Source: Rhynchonema sp. JSB1_4
Lineage: Eukaryota; Nematoda; Chromadorea; Monhysterida; Xyalidae
Reading direction: 5' to 3'
NCBI GenBank assembly: GCA_030248065.1
Contig: JASAMV010009305.1
Coordinates: 1 to 64,000, forward strand
DNA: 64,000 nucleotides
Shown: positions 1 to 13,052 of the stretch, piece by piece
How the letters are laid out: each line of letters starts with the position of its first letter
Numbering within the stretch: position 1 is the stretch's first letter
Notes under the pieces: model-generated
Databases searched by the model: none
What the model was told of the DNA's origin: nothing
Seen by the model: only the letters and a program-made list of their open reading frames with translations
Translations under genes and position numbers: made by a program

Positions 1-2740
1 TTTTACTTTTGTTCAGCGCACGGCAAATGTGAATGTGGCAAGTGCAAATGCGAGCACGGATATTCAGGTGTGGATTGTTCGTGCTACAATGACAGAGCCG
101 CGTGCTTGAATAAACACAAGGTACGCGATGTCGTTCTTTTTCTTACAATTTTAGAAAATATTTAACGTCGAATAAGATGGACGCTCAATTGTTTCTTCGC
201 ATTGTTTGAAACATCAGCTAGCGTCATTTTCCAGGACCTGTGTTCGCATCACGGCAAATGCGTGTGCGGCAAGTGCCAGTGCGAGACCGGTTACGAGGGC
301 GAGCATTGCGAAAATGATCCAATGCTGTTAGCTTGTTTCATCTCATGTCTTGTTCCTAAAAGAACATAAAATTTTCACGATACTGAAACATCACAGAAGC
401 ACAATCCTTCGCGCCGACTCATGCGACAGTTTCCAACCATGCGCAATGTGCTATGCGTTTGCGAGCGGGCCAATCTCCAGGGAAGACTGTCCGATCATTT
501 GTGGCCGATTTCGACCGGACATTGTATCGAAACTGCCTGGTATGATCGTAGCAAGTTAGTGCGTCGTCACTCTGGCCCTACCGTCAACCCTTTTTATAGT
601 GAAGTGACCATCCATTGGTCAAATATTGTACATAGTCACCTGACAAAACATGACGCATCCCAGTGTCCAGATCATGACACTTAGTACATTTCAGGACAGG
701 AACCGGTTCAGGGTCAAGCAACCATGACACTGGAATCACTCGACAAAATTCTTTCAGATAGTCAAACCATTCCACTTGTCGAGTGCGCGACCGTCGATGC
801 CGACTCCTGTGAAGTGACTTTCGGATACGCGAAACACGAAAATGGCGCTGCCGTGCTCTTTATTGAACAACTGAGAAAAAGTTTCTTGGGAAAAACTGTT
901 TTGAAAGAATTATTTGGTGTTGAACCTTATTCAGAAATACAGCCCACAAAAACATTCATGTCTGCAGATTGTCCAAGCGCAACACCAGTGGACAATAGCG
1001 TTGTGGACACCAGCGCGGAAAATAGTGTTTCTGACGTGTCAACGATTGGAAACGACATTCAGGAACGCAGTGGAAACACGGATGACCAGCAATTGCCCGG
1101 GAACTCAGCCATGTTCGTCACAAAAATTTACACGACCGTCAAACGGGTGATCACACAGATTCCGGTCTACAAACATCAAGATCAAATCGTAGTGGCTGGT
1201 GGCATCATTCATGATCGTGAAACATCTCCGACCCCGAGCACAACTGCGCAGGTCAGTGAGTCACGCAACGGTTTCGCGTCACAAAATTCGGTCGTAAATG
1301 TGTGCCTATGTACGCAAATTAGGATTATAGTGGTTTTCATTTCAAAATTCAGGTTTGAAAGCGGATCAGCCTTGGTAGTCATGCAACTTTTTGCCACAAG
1401 ATCTTTCAAAATCTCATAAATTCGAGAGTTTCACGTTACCAAACCGGATGCCATCTGATCGCTTTGACCATGTTCATTTCGAATCTGAAATTTCAGCCTA
1501 CATCGCTATCAACTAGTACGACCACACCAACGACAACTGAAAGACCGACAACCAAACACAGCGGTCATCGGGCAGCGAATCCACATCATATTCCTCCGCT
1601 CATTGAAGTAGAGGAAAAAGAGGATGCTCTTGAGTTGACGAAAGCACATTCGGCCACCACTGAAGCCTCAGAGATTATCACAAGACCTGGCGAAGATCCC
1701 TACCCCAAATTTGCCGCATCGAATACTGACTCTTCTCCCTCGGACGCTGCAGTAGCTTCAAAACCTATGATTGAATCAGCACCACGCGAACAAATAAAGG
1801 TGGATATTGTGGCTGAAGCGGCCAGCCATGTTCGTGAAGAAAAATTTGGCGGTCCAAGTGTGTGCGGGGATGTTTTTGATTGACCGCAGTCAGGTGCCCT
1901 ACTTTTATTTTGTGCTCGGAAATGTTTCAGATTAATGCCTTCCGCCATTCAGTGGGAATACAATTGGCCCAGGTACGTATCAAACTTGGTGACCGAGTCA
2001 CATCGAATCGGGACTTTGTTATTTTGGGGATTTTGAGATCTACTAATGCCACTTATTTTGAACGGCATTAGACGGCAAATTAGAGGCAGAAATTGGTGGG
2101 ACCAAGAGCTGTCAAAACATGACGAAAATACAAAACTCGAAACGATCGATCCGATTTCGTCTGATGCCTGTGCTTGGTACAGACAAGGTGTTTTTTATCC
2201 GAGTCCTAGTGCTGTTTGCTTGGCTCACAATTCGTTCATAATTGCAGAAGCACTGGCGGTCCAGCGGTCGAGTAGACGGGAGACTGCGCGCAAAGCACCC
2301 GAGGTCGACTACATGATCAAAGCACCGCTGTCGCAAGCTGACCCCGACAGTGACGACTCATCTGAAAAAGACAGCTCCAACTCGGACGACAAAACGTCGA
2401 AACGGCCCCTGTCAGCTCTGCTGGTGATGCCTCTGATCATACTTCTGCTCTGTCTGATCGCCTTATCAATTGCTGGCGCGATTCATCTGAAAGCTTGGTT
2501 GAAGAAAAGGTGTGAGACATGAATTCAATAGAAGGATTAAAACCGTTTTATTTTGAAAACCACAAGCATATCTTTTCTAAAAGCTTCAGAAAAGCCAACA
2601 ATCCAACGAACAACACAACGCAAGTGGTCGACGACACGGCCTCCCCAACACAAAGTCAACCGAAGGAAACCAGCGACGCCAAAGTGTCTGAACCCTTACT
2701 TGAGTCACAAGCAGAGAAAAAAGATGATAATTGGGTATGA
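1..2740 (+). CDS. integrin beta subunit, 3' part, with atypical linker and tail
   Basis: Integrin beta chains pair with an alpha chain at the cell surface and bind extracellular matrix. Visible exons are 17-120, 235-326, 397-539, 695-880, 968-1251 and about 1497-1859, then one or two uncertain exons from 1931, then an exon ending at 2509 and a last exon 2590-2740. The first two exons encode Cys-rich I-EGF modules (CxCGxCxC pattern). The next two encode the beta-tail domain (CDSFQPCAMC, then SREDCPIIC, then VECATVDADSCEVTF), ending at NCPSAT. In the family the membrane helix follows almost at once. Here roughly 300 Ser/Thr/Pro-rich and acidic residues intervene before a helix at 2415-2489. The cytoplasmic tail (KKRKANNPTNN..., stop at 2738-2740) has no NPxY motif. 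Phases fit at every junction up to 1497; the exons at 1860-2250 are ambiguous. The gene starts upstream of the window. A separate mucin-like gene fused by my model is the main alternative for the 3' half. Confidence 0.8.
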
Positions 2741-2862
2741 ACAACTTGAGTTTGTACCCCAGTCATGTGCTCAGCTTTTTTCTTGCAAATTTCTCCTAAT
2801 GTACTATAGTTTCTCCTTATTGCTAGATTTGCTGGTCCAATAGCTTATGTTGACGAACAAAC

Positions 2863-2868
2863 AATAAA
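2863..2868 (+). promoter_or_regulatory. poly(A) signal AATAAA of the integrin-like gene
   Basis: AATAAA lies about 120 bases after the stop codon at 2738-2740 in an AT-rich stretch, so it is a likely polyadenylation signal for that transcript. Confidence 0.5.
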
Positions 2869-4436
2869 ATTTATGAATTAGTTCAAACATTGTTGGGTTC
2901 GTTTGCACCGTCATAACTTGCAATTTCTGACGTCTAATTATATATGTATTTCAAGATTTTGGAGCGCTTTTTATTTTTTAAGATGTCGAGATTTGCCGAA
3001 AGTGAATAGGCATGCAAGGAACATTTTGTTACACAAGATTACTGTGTTCGTCTGACACGCAAGACACACAAAAATTAAATAACACATTCAAATGTTCGTT
3101 CATTATGTTTCAAAGTTCCGTGTTACTTAATTATACATGTTAAAAAAAGATCGCAAGTGTCCTTTAACGAATGGTACGCCCTGTAGGTTTGTCTAAACTC
3201 GAAGAGCAACGAAGCAGGAAACAAAACAGAAAAATTGTATTCATTTTTTCAGCGCGGTATTGAAACACTTCGCACTCGGCTTTCCTTGAAACAAACAACA
3301 ACAATGATTTTCGGTACCAACTTTTAGAAAGTGAAACACCCGTTAAGTAATCGCCTTCAATACCGTATAACTGTGACGGCATGTGTTTATCTCACAAGAT
3401 CTTGAATTCCTGAAAAAATCGGACATCATGTAAAACATGGGTTTCAACACATTATTTACACACATGTTACCACGCGCATAACTGAGAGAATAACCACCTA
3501 CAGGCTCGAAGCGATTTTTAAACGGCAATTTGTCGAGAACTTCGCGGGCTTTGTCTGCCCATTCAATGAGAAACTCTATGCCTGTGAAATCAAGGCAGCT
3601 CTTTCAAACTTGCAGTAATTTGCACAAATATTTGTACCCCGCCCGATCCTTATTTTTGCAGATCAAACTATGAATATCTGGCCGGACTTCAGCGTCTTTA
3701 TGACTTTCCGTTTCGATTGCAAATAGAAGTTTTTGTTTCGGATATTAGCGCCGCGTTTGCTGAAAAGTTATACATCTCGTTACAAATTGCCGTAAAATAA
3801 AAATTTGATTTCTTACGCGATAAATCGAATTATTGTCCTGTTTGTTTTTCGATTTTGCACGCATGTTTCGCAGGCTTGCTTATTCATCATAACTATTGTA
3901 TGTATACGTACAATGTCAGTATTCATATTGCGTTGACGCGCGAAAACATGTGTAAAATGCGTAAATGAAACGATGCCCCGGGTTTTTACAATATTGTTCT
4001 CGTTCGACTTAATGGGTAAAATATGTAATTCGAAGTATTTTTACATACCTGCAAGAACTGTTGCTGATGCGGTGCACAGGTTTTTTGTTTGCGGTTGTTT
4101 GAGTGGCTTTTTCTGCGGGCGTGTCGAACTTGTTTTCCGTTTCATTTACGGTTGCGCTTTTTTTGAAACTCGTTTGCTTTTTCCAGATTTGGTAAAAGAA
4201 AACGAGCGCAGAGATTCAGTCGATTCCAATGGTCGATAGTGTTGCAATTAGTTGTATCTTCACTTCGCTTTTGTGAATGACAAACTTCAGGCACAATGCC
4301 ACGACTTTCAAAATTGAAGTTGATTGTATGTAGTTACTGTATGTATGCTATCGTTGTGCAACCGTATATCGTGCTCATGATTTTCAGAACTGACTAGCTC
4401 GAAACTCAATCGCTTGATAAAGTGAAGCTCTAAATC
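2869..4436. other. intergenic stretch, no gene seen
   Basis: AT-rich DNA between the integrin-like gene and the CAP-ShK gene. I find no exon pair with matching phases, no recognisable protein and no clear inverted repeat. The last few hundred bases should hold the promoter of the downstream gene, but no TATA box stands out. Confidence 0.5.
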
Positions 4437-7400
4437 ATGTACCAGTTCACAGTCGTCTTTTGCCTGCTGGCGATGGCCGCCGCCCAACTGAGCGAAGATG
4501 AGAAGGAGATGATTCTGAAGAAACACAATGAATTCAGAAGAATGCAGGCCTTGGGACTGGTCAAGAACGCGCTTGGTGATGATCAACCAGAAGCAGCTGA
4601 CATGATTGAATTGGTCGGAATTCCATCAGTTGTTCTCTTAGATGCTTTTCACGTTATGACAGTCAGAAGTTAGAGCATTTTCCTGTCATCATCATTATTT
4701 TGGAAACAGCATGCCGCAAGCAGAACAAAGCCATACAGGACTATGCTGCTGTATGTACATATTTGGAAGGGTTTTCCTTTAGAAGGGAGCTTGGAGGAAA
4801 CACAACGGCTGAGTGTCGTCAGCGTAGGTCCTGGACTACCGGACGACTTTGGTTTGCGCCAGAAGTTTTGTAGAATTTTCAAAAAGCTTTGCGAAAACAA
4901 ATGGATGAAAATGGCATTGTGAATCATAAGCGCGGTGAAACTTTTCGATGACGGCACGTTTGATGCTTCAGGTTTGGGACGACGAGCTGGCTTCTAAGGC
5001 TCAGTCGTGGGCCGCAGGCTGTCCTTCGTTCACCGATCCGCACACACCAGAAGAGGAATTGAGGAGGGATCGTGAGTTGATTGGATAGGACTGAGTTTCT
5101 GTAGACCAGCGTACTTGAGACCATCTATGTTCACCGTTCCTTACACCGTTTTCTTGTCGTTGAGACGTTACATAGCTTCTGGGTCGGGCACTACTGAAGC
5201 TCATCACCCCGAAGTAATTGCGTCCAATTGAATATCAATCAAATGATGTTTCACTTCAAGGTCGTGGCGAGAATTTTGCCAGTACGTCCCCGGCCGGCTC
5301 AATGGACATCGAACAAGCCGTGAGCAATTGGTTCTGGGAGATCGATCCACTCATGCAGTCGGAGGACTTGGCCAACAAAGGAGCCGGATTCGTTGAGGAT
5401 TATCAAAAGTCGGTTTTCTTTGGAATTATGGCTTTACAGTATGTGATTACCGTGTGGAAACCTTGACATGACAAAATAGAATCTTAGTCGTTGGTAGAAA
5501 TTTAGATGGGAGGAGTTACTTCAGATAATCAGAGCAACCAAAACATTGCTGCGGTAGCTGCCTACTTTGGTATGTTGATTATCCGATCTACTGAGACAAC
5601 GCGTCACATGAGTGGGCGTGAGCCACTGAACCAAAATGAAGGCAGCACTCCATGTGCTGGCATAAATGAAGTGTCTTAAAGTCCCTAAAATCAAATTCAA
5701 TGAGTGTATACCTACATATAGCCTTTAGCTGGCAGCCATCCAGCATCGGTCCAATCGGTCATTTCACGCAACTTATCTGGGCCGCGACCAGCAAACTCGG
5801 TTGTGGATTCAGCTCTGGCTGCAGCGGCACTGACGTGCTCGTGTGTCAATATCAGGAAGGGTGAGTGCTTGTATTCGTTGGCCCACAATACGCCCGCGCC
5901 CACGAAGAAGACACAGGAAGCAGATCGTTAACGAAATGTCATCGTAAGAGATGGAGAGCCATGTCACTTGTGCCTAATCGTCTTTGAACGGCTTTCCCAA
6001 TAAGCGGACGTGGGCGTTACTTCTGACATTCAGTTTTCTTGGCTTTCAATCCATGGGACACATTGTTGGTAATATGTACTGAAAAATCAAGCGAGCCTCA
6101 GTGCCTTACATAACTGAACCATGACACAAACAACCACTATGTATATCTGAGTCGCTTCGACTCTGGCCAGATCAATATTGTCAACCTTATCTGGCATTCC
6201 TTCCCCTCAGCGGCAACGTGATCGGTCACCCCGTCTACCAAGTTGGCAGTCCAGCCAGTCGTTGTCCGCCGTCCCATCCAATAGTCAACGACGGTCTGTG
6301 TCAACTCGCACAGCCTGTGCCCAGCGTGCCAAAGGTCGCGCAGGAGTTGAGCGGAGGAGAGGTGACTCCAACGGAGCACAAGGAGGATACGAGTGATGGG
6401 GATAGTGGTGAGGCAACAAGAGATTCAGTTTGTTTCAAGCATTCGATGATACTTGGGTAACCGGGCACATGGAATTAGCCATATTGCTCACTTTTACTTT
6501 GATAATAGTGTCGGATGGCACTCGACCGGTTCGATGTTTTCGAACCAAAGTATAGTTCTTTGCCTTCTTCACAAATGGTTCTGATTTCGCTAGCATTGGT
6601 GTAAAGTATGTCGCTTCTTGACATCCTGGTGGAAACATCCACTGTTTGTGATAAAAATATTCTAATTTCAACAGTTCACCTGAGCGAGGCGACGTCATCT
6701 TTTTCAGTTCGATCAGATTGCAATTGCTATTGCGGTGTTAAAACAAATACTTGGGTACTTAACCAACCATCCCCCTGCCTGATGCATCCCATTCACAGTG
6801 CTGATGCCTTTGCTCCCAAACACAGGCACCAACGATGCCGGTGACTGGCACGCATTCTGCTGTTTCTGGGCATTCCACGGCGAGTGCAACAACAACCCGA
6901 TCTTTATGCGCACGGTGTGTCAGAAATCGTGCGGCACGCCCGGTTGCAAAGGTTCGTTTTATTGATGAGCCAGGTTCGCGACAACACAGCGCATCCTGGC
7001 TTCCGAATAATGGAAATTTTGAACTGCGAAGTTTGCGCTCACGTGATGGCCAGACCATGTGCGACTCCCAAATATAACCCACACGAGCTGGCTTTTGATG
7101 TTGCCTGAGATATTTTCAGTCAACTTGTTAAACAAATATTTGTTTCAGCCGAGAAAGCCCTGTCCTGTCGAGTGAACATGCCCGACATCAATGACGGCAA
7201 CTGCAAGTGGGTGAAGGGCGGTGCGATGCGACCTGACGGCAAGCAAATGAGCAAGAATCAACTGCTGCTGCTTCTGTTGCTCGGCGCGGGCAAAAGTGCG
7301 TTGCTGAGGTCTTTGTGTCTCTTTAGACTTCCATTTAATGGAAGGTACATACGCAATTGTGGAATACAAGCTCGAGTCTATCTTAGCGACATTATTGGGA

Positions 7401-7734
7401 TCATCATCTTTTTCTGTCACAATACAGAATATTCACCATGTTGCTTATCGACGCAAGACTTTCGTCAAACTGCTGCCCAATCCACATGCAGTTTTTTCAC
7501 GATACAGAAGGCGGAGCATCAGAAAAAAGAATTACGGACAATTCTTTAAGATAAATAATATTTGCAGAGCCCGAAGAGCTGTCAGTGAACGCACGTGCCC
7601 CACGAGTGCCCCTCACGCCGCGATGTGCCAACTTCCACGAATACTGTGGTTTCTGGGAATCAATTGATGAGTGTGAAAAGAACCCTCGATACATGAAGAA
7701 GAACTGCCGTCGGTCGTGCAGGCTTTGCAATTAG
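4437..7734 (+). CDS. secreted CAP (SCP/TAPS) protein with two C-terminal ShK domains
   Basis: Eight exons: 4437-4613, 4972-5071, 5261-5408, 5729-5860, 6211-6407, 6826-6951, 7149-7238 and 7568-7734. They sum to 1,137 nt (378 residues) with all phases agreeing. Order: signal peptide (MYQFTVVFCLLAMAAAQ), CAP domain with ...WDDELASKAQSWA, GENFA, the signature GHFTQLIWAATSKLGCG and the closing CQYQEGGNVIG, then a short acidic linker, ShK domain 1 (DWHAFCCFW...CQKSCGTPGC), a linker with two Cys, and ShK domain 2 (CANFHEYCGFW...CRRSCRLCN) ending at the stop codon. CAP proteins are extracellular (venom-allergen/VAL type in worms); ShK modules often bind channels or matrix. Function here is not known. 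The seventh intron needs either a GC donor (GCAAGC at 7239) or a GT donor at 7296; both keep frame, and the second adds a leucine run. Confidence 0.9.
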
Positions 7735-7980
7735 AAAGAAATTTGCAATACTTTTTACAGTCTTTTTTCTTTTTGTCTAGCTTTTCTTCAAGAACATTTT
7801 TGCCGCATATATTTTGTGTGTGCTAAAAGATCTCGATTGATCTGCCTGCATTGTTAATTATCTTTTGTACACATTATTTTTCCGACCTTGATATCGTTGT
7901 TCTTCATTATTATTCGTTTTTTAAAATTATTGATATCTATGAATAAGTGAAATTTTAAATAAGATCAATGACAGAGAGAA

Positions 7981-9057
7981 TCATAATAATAATCTGTTAT
8001 ACACCGAGAAAACACTACATGTGACGGCAGTAAGTCTAAACACCCATTTTTGCCAAAATGATGTTTCAAGTGCGGATGTCGAACGATTGCACTTGTCACC
8101 GTGGCAGGAACACACCTTCAAAGGCACTGCTGTGGCTGTCGTGTTCATCGGCAGACCACGAAAGACCCTGCAATTTGGGAAAAAGATCAAGACATAATCG
8201 AGCAGATGAGGTCAACAGATGTTTCAAGTGATGCATAAATCTGTTTGCAAGTAGGTATCGCGCTTGATTTTCGAATCGGACCTGATCTCGACATCGCTCG
8301 TTAAATTCTCTAAATTTTCTGCTTTTACGTTAATTTTGTTCAGCGTAGAAAGCAACCTCGTGAAAAAGCACAGATCCGATACAATCATCCGATCACTGAG
8401 TTGATTGCGTCCCGTTATCAAAAAACGCCCAAATTGCGAACCCCCCAATTGCAGCCAAACGCACACCTGTACATTGGTATAGAATGACACGCGTGTTCAT
8501 GTGAGAATTTATACAACGCCGCTGACGTGAGTCCACGATGGGTGATGTGGTCGGCACAACCGCGGATGTAGATCAGACGCGTAGGGACTCCTAAAAATAT
8601 TGACATGATTGGCACAACGCACAAATATACCCAGGTCAGGTGTGGGGCAGTTTGTTGCACTGCGATTAGCTCGCCGTTTTTATTTCTGTCCAAGCATTCG
8701 AGACACCCACAACAATACAGCAATTGGAACCATTAGGCTCTTGGGATGGCACACTTCTTTGGTAAAACGCAAGAATGAACAGTGGTGCATTACCAGCTAT
8801 GTACTTAATTTTGTTTCCACGAAACAAACAAGTAAGTAAACGTTTTGTTCTCCAAAACAGCATAACAGTTCCAAAAAGCGTTTCACAATGAAGCTGTAAA
8901 AACACAAACTGAAACTTTTTGACCAACAAACTTACCAAATAACGTTAATTTGAACATTATCTTGAGACAGACAGTCTCACACCTCTGCCAGCCCACCCCG
9001 ACTTTGCTGAACGGATCATCACAGAAATTAGCGAACGACCTGGGCATTTCGTAGATG
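7981..9057 (-). CDS. Ly6/uPAR-type GPI-anchored protein, quiver/sleepless-like (5' exons not found)
   Basis: Three exons on the minus strand join in phase: 8936-9057, 8467-8590 and 7981-8167. The encoded part runs FCDDPFSKVG...W..CETVCLK, then G-VPTRLIYIRGCADH, then ...HACHSIPMYR, then VCSCHGDKCN, and ends in a hydrophobic tail of about 20 residues typical of a GPI attachment signal. CDDPF, the IRGCA block and the final CxC..D.CN are characteristic of quiver/sleepless proteins, which are surface regulators of potassium channels and acetylcholine receptors in insects. Eight of the ten cysteines of the fold are visible; the missing first pair and the signal peptide must lie upstream of 9057 in an exon ending in phase 2 that I could not locate. 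The gene converges on the CAP-ShK gene with about 250 bases between stop codons. Confidence 0.75.
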
Positions 9058-12000
9058 CTGCAAGCGGATACTGAGTGCTTAGTTTCCTAATGTGAACTTT
9101 CTGTCCAGCAGGGACTCACGTCTGTGATGTACAGTCTATAACGACATGAACGTGACCCGGATTTCTCCACTATGAAGCGTTTTCACTGTGTGTATAAAAG
9201 TACATAGCGTCGTGGACAGGACACAATGGTGGTAAATTGCTGCATTTCATTTGTTGACAGTTTCATTTTATGAAGAGGGCAATCCTTTCACCCTTGGGGC
9301 AGAAAAATTCGACTTTCGGACCCCTCAAGGCACAGTCATCCTTCTCTCCCTGCGATTTTCACCAGTGGCACCATTCTCTAATATAGGCACCAGGCACAAG
9401 CAAGCCCCAATGAAACATCACCTGCTCAGCAACGGCCAATGGCCCTCGACAAAGTCCGACATGCAACTGTGGCAGCGATGTGAGGCGTGAGCGTGACGGG
9501 GCAGGGCAATGAGAAGGATCAGACTTGTCAGAATTGAGTAACACTGATTCAGAATCGCTTTGTGACGAGCCCGTAGCATTGAGAATGCGCTGATCACTTA
9601 TTGAACGATTGATCGAATTATGGATGGATTATCTATTGATCATTCTGGACGAATTCGAGATTTCATTTTGGATATTGTAGGGCAGCTAACATTTTTTCTT
9701 GATGTACAATGGGACAGGTCCGGCAGCTGAAGATATTGAAAATTTTCTGAGATAATTCGATGATAACAATAAAAATTTAAAATTGTGTTGTGTAGCACAT
9801 GCCTGATACTACATATATGGCGCTTTGACATCCACAAACAGCCCCATTATTCTGTTGCTTGCTGACAAAACCCTGTGCTCCTAATGTTGGCAAGAAGAGC
9901 TTAAACATTGTTATACCCATCTAGGTATAGTTCCTGTGCGCCATATTAGTGCGTCACGTTGCCTGTCTTTGAAAATCACAGTCGGACCAAGATAAAATCC
10001 CCATGAGGGCCAAGAACATGCGTCAACAAAGTAATATTGTCTCAACCACTCAGAACAATACATGCGTAATTTGTGTGCGCAGCTGCATTTGCTGTAAGAA
10101 AAATCAAAACTTACAGTCGGGTTCTGAATACCAGGTTTGATTCACATTAGTAAGTATACGCTATGGGTAGTATTGCTAACACTTTGACAGGACACTATCC
10201 GAGGTGTACATAAAGCTGTTTCTCATGTGCCTAGCGTGGAAAATGCTATAGTGTTTCCTTTTTATGCAAGTCAAAGGAAACAAGCTACCCCACGTTATAA
10301 CTAACCCAGACATCTTGATCATTCGGACCAATGAAAGGAGCTTACGAATGGTCCTAGTGTAATCCAAGCACGACTACAGCAAACATGGTGATGGTTCTGA
10401 CGAATGCTGCAGCCACACGAATCTCTCAGCACCATGTAAAATATGTAGGTTGTTAACCACAACTTCTGCTCTGCAAGCTGCCTGAGTGAATCGAAAAAGC
10501 TCACCTAAGGTGGCATGGAACACTGCAGGCCGTTTCCAACAAACCTAAAAAACCACTATAACTACACGTGAAACAAAAAAAACGCTGAGAAAAGCAGCAT
10601 CTATCATGCGGACAAAAAGGTAGCTTACGAATTAGTGTTGCGATTCAGCGGTGAGGTCCTGACGAATTAAGCCGATTTTTTCAGCACGATGCAATATGTA
10701 GGTTGTACTTCTGTCTGATCAAAGTTGGAGAGAAAAAAAGCGTCACGTAAGGTGGCATGGAATGGAGGCCGTTAACAAACCTCACAAACCACAATAATAA
10801 CAGAACACTACAAACAACCCGCACATTAGCTTTAAAATGGCACCTCCTGCTATGTACTGTATGTATTTATACACACAACGCGCATGTGAAAATACTCAGG
10901 TACATGCACATGAATATTTGTGCAATGGTACACATACAGCTCAATCCGAGCCATGCGGGGCGCAATCCCATATATTAGCGCGCGCAAGTATATAAATACG
11001 GGATAAGTAGCAAAACATGCACGGTGCGCGCAGCAGCCAACCTGTCTCTGATGGGATAGAGAATCATCATTTCCGTTTCAAGGTTGAAGGGTACCTCGAT
11101 TCTGGTACGTTTTGTCCAAAACACCAAAGGGACCCAGAAATTCGGTCAATATATTTACTGGATGCTTATGCATGAACGGCCAGTATCCATATGAATAGAC
11201 TTAGCTGGAATGACAGTCGCGCAATACATCATTTTGGGCTCCTGTGACAAGCCATGTATGCGGGCACATAGTGAACCACAAATAGGCAGGCGCATCACGC
11301 GAGCGTTAAATCTATTGTTGATCAAAGTTGCGTTTCTGTACAACAAAGGCATGAGTGCGGCGAGAGAGAGTCTCGTTGAAAGTATCGTATGTTTTGTATA
11401 CCTTCGTTTTGTTATGACATTCTTTGACTGTGACTGTAAGCAGTACCTATTTCAGGCTTTCTGGATTAAAGCCTTGAAGCGCACGGGTCAAAAGACAGCA
11501 ATGATACAGAACTCTGTCCCACTGCATACCTGCACATTACGTTACAACAACAGAAAAAACTTGAATGCCCACGGTTATTATTTCAAATGTTATCCTGTCT
11601 GTCACGAATACATATGGTTTACCAAGCAGAAAGAAATAAAGCGTGCACACCAAAAGGTACCATGTGCACAATACCCCAAACACACAACAAAAGACAACTT
11701 ATTATTGTATCCAGCTATACCACAAATAAAACAATGGGGGAGGAGATCTCAAAACAAAAAGCTCACCACGAAAACGTAGGATATTTTCTTGGTTCCGGCA
11801 AACAAAGCCAGGACTGAGGGACTTGGTTAGCATCAACATGTATACCTACATTAGCCGATAATATGCTGTTTGCACTTGCAGGCAGTGAGCCACTCTGGCC
11901 ATACGGTATTCTTGAATAGCCCCGGCATTCCAAGCAAAAAAACGTTTAACATTGGCTCAGTTAGCCAACCATACTATTCTGCGGTGGATGCGACTGTTTT

Positions 12001-12662
12001 TTTCAGTCTCATGAGAGACTTGGTGAAAAATAGTTGGCTGAGGCTTTCAGAAGCATTTGACAACACAAAAACCGCTGTAGTCTTCCCACCACAGATGGAT
12101 AACCGGATAGTCACATGCGTAAGCGGCTGTTTTGAAAGTATAATCACTGGTTTTACGCCCATATTTTAAGCGTTTTAAATTGACTTGACTCGGTATCGCG
12201 CAGATGAAAAACTTCTCTACTCAAACTCGCATAAGTCCACTTCCAGGATATCGTTGAATAAGAATGAAATAAAACACCCCTAGAATCATAAGTTCTTCAG
12301 GGTCACAGTCAAATTATAACGTCAACTGTCAGAGCGGAAAGGGACAATCATTACTTATATTGTCGGTATGTATGTGTCTGGTTCCCCACAAAGCTCCCGA
12401 GCATCTTTATCAAGATAACGCAAATTTATACATTTATGCAAAGTCACACATGCATATGGACAAGACAATCATCTCGTGCTCGGTTGGAAGAGTGAAACTG
12501 ATCCTAGAGTTTCTATTCAACGACATTTGCGTATGTCCGCTGCCAACGACCACTGGAAATCGTGCGCCGCATCAAAAGCAGCCAGCCCGAGCACGCCCGG
12601 AATTCATTCTATAAAACTGACCACACGAACAAATGGCCATTCAGCTTGCGTATAGTGCCTAC
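9058..12662. other. gene-poor stretch; probably holds the 5' exon(s) of the Ly6 gene
   Basis: No protein recognised. It must contain the first exon or exons of the Ly6 gene unless that gene is broken. A diverged direct repeat sits at 10395-10800 (listed separately). A TATATAAATA string at about 10990 is TATA-like but is followed by no convincing gene. The ORFs present lack splice partners or known motifs. Confidence 0.4.
10395..10800 (+). repeat. diverged direct repeat, two copies of about 150-170 bp
   Basis: Copy 1 (about 10395-10565) and copy 2 (about 10658-10800) share, in the same order, CTGACGAAT, ATATGTAGGTTGT, CACxTAAGGTGGCATGGAA, GGCCGTT and ACAAACC. Between these blocks the sequence has drifted. 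They look like two insertions of one short repeat, or an old tandem duplication. Confidence 0.6.
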
Positions 12663-13052
12663 CAAGGGCGAATCCAGGGGGGCCACAGGGGCCATAGCCC
12701 CCTTTGGTCTACTTGGCCCCTGAAGGGGGCCCACCGTTTCGGAAGGAAGGAAAAAAGGACCCCTAAATTGTTGGATTTTCACTTTGGCACTTCAAAAGTC
12801 CAATAATCGCGCGCTTCGCGCGTCAGATACACTCATTTTCAATGAAATTTGGCTTTCGCGCGCGTATAAAGTGCCAAAATCTCGCGCGCTTGACGCGGAT
12901 TATCACATTTGGTGTAATATTTGGAGTAAAAAGGGCGAAATTTTAAACAAGCACTGGATAAAAACAACTTTTCAAAACCGGAACAAGCACCAGATAAGAA
13001 AGGACTTTCTAGATTTGGCCCCTGCCTTGGCCAAAAGCTGGATCCGCCACCG
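12663..13052. mobile_element. MITE-like element with GGCGGATCCAG-type termini
   Basis: The left end reads GGGCGAATCCAGGGGGG followed by runs of GGCC and CCCC. The right end, reverse-complemented, reads GGTGGCGGATCCAG. This GC-rich terminus is common in short non-autonomous DNA transposons of invertebrates. The 390-bp interior has no transposase, and no clear target duplication was found. Internal runs rich in CGCGCG (about 12808-12890) raise the local GC. Confidence 0.6.

Noticed and set aside
724..1419. 231-codon plus-strand frame as a separate gene
   Set aside because: It is two integrin exons (695-880 and 968-1251) plus read-through of the introns; the splice sites and phases join them to neighbouring exons.
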